Origin: an uncultured Intrasporangium sp.
GTDB lineage: Bacteria; Actinomycetota; Actinomycetes; Actinomycetales; Dermatophilaceae
Assembly: GCA_937873285.1 (NCBI GenBank)
Contig: CALMNV010000274.1
Span: forward strand, 1-7,632
Length of the DNA stretch: 7,632 bases
Direction of reading: 5' to 3'
Below are positions 6,301 through 7,632 of this stretch, one piece after another. Numbering within the stretch: the first letter of the stretch is position 1; every line of letters begins with the position of its first letter. Under the pieces are notes generated by a model. That model saw nothing but the letters and a program-made list of their open reading frames with translations. It made no database searches and was not told the origin of the DNA. The translations under genes and the position numbers were made by a program.

Positions 6301-6685
6301 CGCCCCTGGCGCCACCGCACCCCCGGCCCCTTCTCGGGTGCGCCTCGTCGACGGCTCGGACCGGGTGCTCGCCGCGGTGCCCACCGTGGGTCCGCACGCA
6401 GCGGCCGATGCCGTCCTCCCCGCTGCTTCCGGGGCCCGATATGTCGTCGCCGCCGAGCCCGCCGCCTGGTCGGCCTCGGCTCGGGTCACCCTCGACGGGC
6501 GGATCCTGCGCCCCGTCGCCGGCCGGGACCAGCCCACGTATGCCGTGCCCGCGGCGGGTGGGCGGCTCGAGATCGACCTTGCCGCGGCGCGGCCGTGGTG
6601 GCGGATCGGCCAGGGGGCCCTGCTCGCCCTCGTCGTCTTCCTCGCCATCCCCTTCGGCACCCGTCGCTCGAGGAGCCGCTCGTGA
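3350..6685 (+). CDS. Giant polytopic membrane protein with N-terminal GT2 glycosyltransferase domain
   Basis: The 1111-residue product probably transfers a sugar from a nucleotide-sugar at the cytoplasmic face of the membrane for envelope polysaccharide or glycoconjugate synthesis; donor and acceptor are unknown. Residues 1-50 are Pro/Gly/Ala-rich and look disordered. Residues 52-300 form a GT-A fold of family 2: LLSAVLVVRNGAAWL at the start, VVVDVASTDGS for nucleotide binding, the metal-binding acidic motif LHDDSAPEP (Asp148-Asp149), a GFDPAFDHYGADLDFGWR acceptor/catalytic block (Asp250, Asp252, Trp255, Arg256) and an RHxxGR-like exit region reduced to GLHGRRPGG. About a dozen hydrophobic segments follow, near 311-334, 441-458, 535-558, 568-584, 594-610, 615-650 (two), 657-676, 714-731, 737-760, 778-799 and 811-835. 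A hydrophilic region of about 250 residues (838-1084) comes next, then a last membrane segment (1086-1104) and a TRRSRSRS tail. It follows whiB2 by 61 bases and is coupled to the DUF5719 gene. Streptomyces has a similar large transferase near whiB. Confidence 0.88.
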   Translation: MTAGTTSPPSTAGTGGAADGDPRQATPRTGPRPGSGLAAAGGRARSLPAAMPLLSAVLVVRNGAAWLGACLDAVSRQSTPPARLVVVDVASTDGSAAILAEHAGIREAVRNVDIVRSAEVLPTGQAIDKGIARLPAAQRAEWVWVLHDDSAPEPSALERLAHAVRRSPSVGVAGPKLVSWEDPRRLVELGIQVTRTGRRLSSPARGESDQGQHDGRSDVLAVSTSGMLVSRLVHAELGGFDPAFDHYGADLDFGWRAQLAGHRVIVVPGAVVREASAGLHGRRPGGPRPAEVERRSRRAARQVALARCSPLAAPFLAAWMAVGAVVATAALLVAKRPRAAWRELADLSALAHPLAVTEARWRGRRSRQLRRDALATLFVRPGSAARLTVDHITDAMTPERRRRRDLPPVGEPAAESGPVAPEAQSLHLLPVSLPRRVATSPGVLAVVAVLLAAVAAWRDPIRAGALAVTSSGLAGGELRPVTSGSSGLWHAFADAWHGAGLGSAADSAPHLAILAGLTWVAERLPGVALSRSPAGLTVAWLLFLLPAASAWAAYLAARVVTASRLTRGAVAVAWGTSAVATTAVSEGRVTAGAAHLLLPAVLAGFVLVGRRDGTFTAAFATALAIAVLGAFVPLLLALALVAAVLLVLGAPGRRRLRALVLVVTPVALLGPWLQRFVSDWRLLLAGPGLVETGPPPLPWLPFLGLPEPAAGAWTWLLAPVVGLGLLGYAVRARSRGAAAGLAAAAVLMLLGLAAAQAAARVVVGSAPTAVGASSPARVWSGVVVDLWVAGVLVGLLAGSRLPLGWLRGSRGWRPVVAAVLVALPASAALAGAVRWGAEGLGPSLTVGEATLPAVAVEQGAGPLSNRLLVLRPSERVVDFRLVGQEPGELLRDLDRPAPASDPGSAAASRDAGDAGLASSVARLVGGRGSESLDASALARLGIAYVQLRADPEAPLARRLDAAAGLTRLGASEHGMLWKVQPLPAAPGATAPPAPSRVRLVDGSDRVLAAVPTVGPHAAADAVLPAASGARYVVAAEPAAWSASARVTLDGRILRPVAGRDQPTYAVPAAGGRLEIDLAAARPWWRIGQGALLALVVFLAIPFGTRRSRSRS
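6670..6675 (+). promoter_or_regulatory. Ribosome binding site fixing the DUF5719 start
   Basis: GAGGAG within the last codons of the glycosyltransferase gene lies 6 bases before GTG 6682. With the GTGA stop-start overlap, it fixes the start and predicts translational coupling. Confidence 0.65.
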
Positions 6686-7632
6686 GCGCCCTGCCAGCCA
6701 TCGCCCGCGCCGTCGCGATCGCGCTCGCTGCCGGCGGCATCGTCACCGCCGCCACGCTCCGCGAGGGCTCCGTGCACCTGGCGGCCCCGCACGAGCGCGC
6801 CGGCCTGCCGGCCGTCTCCGACGTCCTCGTGGACCGGTCGGCCCTCGTGTGTCCCGGCCAGCAGCGACTCGGGGGGCAGGCGCTGCGCTCGGTGCCCGGC
6901 ACGGTGCAGGTCGCCGCCGCGTCGAGCCCCGCCCCGGCGCTGGCGCCTCACGCCCTGCCGGACCGGTCCGGCACGGTGAGCCTGACTTCCGGGCCGAAGG
7001 GCACCAGCCTGGCCAGTGGCACGCTGCCGGACGCGGTGGTCACCGCGCGGGCGCAGGGGCCCGAGGCGGTGCTCGCCTCGGCGACCGGCGGGCTGGCGCC
7101 GGGGCTCGTCGCCACCCAGACGTGGCTGCGATCCGGTGACGACGACCGGGGCCTCGCCGTGACGCCCTGCACCGCTGCGGCGGCCGACCTGTGGCTGATC
7201 GGCGGGGGCGCCGGGCCGTCACGGACCGAGCGGCTGGTCCTCGCCAACCCGGGAGCCAACGCCGTCACGGTCGGCTTCGAGGTCTTCGGAGCCCGTGGCA
7301 GGGTCTCCTCCGCCGAGGGCCGCACCGTGGCCATCCCGCCGCGGTCCCGCACCGCCATCTCCCTCGACGCCATCGCCCCCGACGAGCCGGCTCCTGCCGT
7401 CCCCGTCGTCGCCACCGGCGGCGTCGTCGCCGGGGTGCTCGACGACGCCTGGATCGAGGGGGCCACCGGTCGCGGACTCGACGACGCCACGAGCGCTGCA
7501 CCGCCCGCGACCACGCTCGTGCTGGCCGGGCTGCACATGGACGGCGCGGCCTTCCTGCGGATCGCCAACCCCGGCAAGGCCGAGGCGGTCGTCCGGGTCA
7601 GGGTGCTGACCGAGACCGGCCCGACGCAGCCG
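6682..7632 (+). CDS. DUF5719-family secreted or membrane-anchored protein (3' partial)
   Basis: The frame is open from GTG 6682 to the window edge (317 codons, no stop), so the C-terminus is missing. The first 25 or so residues (ALPAIARAVAIALAAGGIVTAA) form a hydrophobic signal or anchor segment, and the rest should be extracytoplasmic. Two cysteines, Cys57 in VCPG and Cys163 in TPCTAAAADLWLIGGG, lie in the conserved-looking positions of the family and could form a disulfide. The part after residue 180 consists of beta-rich segments: ERLVLANPG (183-191) and AFLRIANPG (290-298) start two similar units about 107 residues apart. The family assignment rests on these motifs and on its place just after the glycosyltransferase, as in other actinobacteria. 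No biochemical role is known to me. Coupling to the glycosyltransferase suggests a shared envelope function, perhaps as a periplasmic partner of the transferase loop. Confidence 0.85.
   Translation, partial: MSALPAIARAVAIALAAGGIVTAATLREGSVHLAAPHERAGLPAVSDVLVDRSALVCPGQQRLGGQALRSVPGTVQVAAASSPAPALAPHALPDRSGTVSLTSGPKGTSLASGTLPDAVVTARAQGPEAVLASATGGLAPGLVATQTWLRSGDDDRGLAVTPCTAAAADLWLIGGGAGPSRTERLVLANPGANAVTVGFEVFGARGRVSSAEGRTVAIPPRSRTAISLDAIAPDEPAPAVPVVATGGVVAGVLDDAWIEGATGRGLDDATSAAPPATTLVLAGLHMDGAAFLRIANPGKAEAVVRVRVLTETGPTQP

Noticed and set aside
3827..6951. Several minus-strand open frames opposite the glycosyltransferase and DUF5719 genes
   Set aside because: These are low-complexity Arg/Gly/Pro-rich translations without ribosome binding sites or motifs, explained by the codon bias of the plus-strand genes.
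1..7632. Mobile elements, CRISPR arrays, tRNA or rRNA genes, defence or phage systems
   Set aside because: No spaced direct repeats, transposase motifs, tRNA-like cloverleaf or known defence domains were seen. All sizeable open space is accounted for by the six genes.

Overview
The window is about three-quarters G+C and densely coding, with frequent GTG starts and 4-base gene overlaps. It carries a WhiB regulator and the two final genes of coenzyme F420 assembly. That combination points to a high-GC actinobacterium. The gene order (cofE and cofD divergent from whiB2, then a giant glycosyltransferase, then a DUF5719 protein) and the lack of a nitroreductase domain on CofE suggest Micrococcales, perhaps Intrasporangiaceae-like; this placement is inference from recalled gene order, not a search.

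Layout: (1) 1-795, plus strand: the 3' part of an MDR-superfamily, quinone-oxidoreductase-like dehydrogenase whose start lies outside the window. (2) 782-2829, minus strand: a two-gene F420 operon, cofD (fbiA) then cofE (fbiB), joined by a 4-base GTGA overlap. cofE ends tail to tail with the dehydrogenase, overlapping it by 14 bases. (3) 2830-3027: a 198-base divergent intergenic region with a good sigma70-type promoter facing whiB2 and a conspicuous inverted repeat in the predicted whiB2 leader. (4) 3028-3288: whiB2, a small iron-sulfur transcription factor. (5) 3350-6685: an 1111-residue membrane glycosyltransferase with an N-terminal GT2 domain, about a dozen membrane segments and a large loop near the C-terminus. 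(6) 6682-7632: the 5' part of a secreted or membrane-anchored DUF5719 protein, coupled to the glycosyltransferase by another GTGA overlap and running off the window.

The minus-strand pair performs the last steps of F420 core synthesis: CofD makes (dehydro-)F420-0 and CofE adds glutamates. The plus-strand block looks like a developmental or cell-division regulator followed by cell-envelope genes. The same fbiA/fbiB-whiB2 divergence occurs in mycobacteria (Rv3260c-Rv3262), so most of the window is conserved actinobacterial chromosome and not an accessory island.

No mobile element, CRISPR array, tRNA or rRNA was seen. The points most worth a second look are the structured whiB2 leader, with a possible ribosome-binding-site-sequestering pairing, and a CofE that lacks the nitroreductase half of mycobacterial FbiB and has an unrecognised C-terminal segment of about 100 residues in its place.
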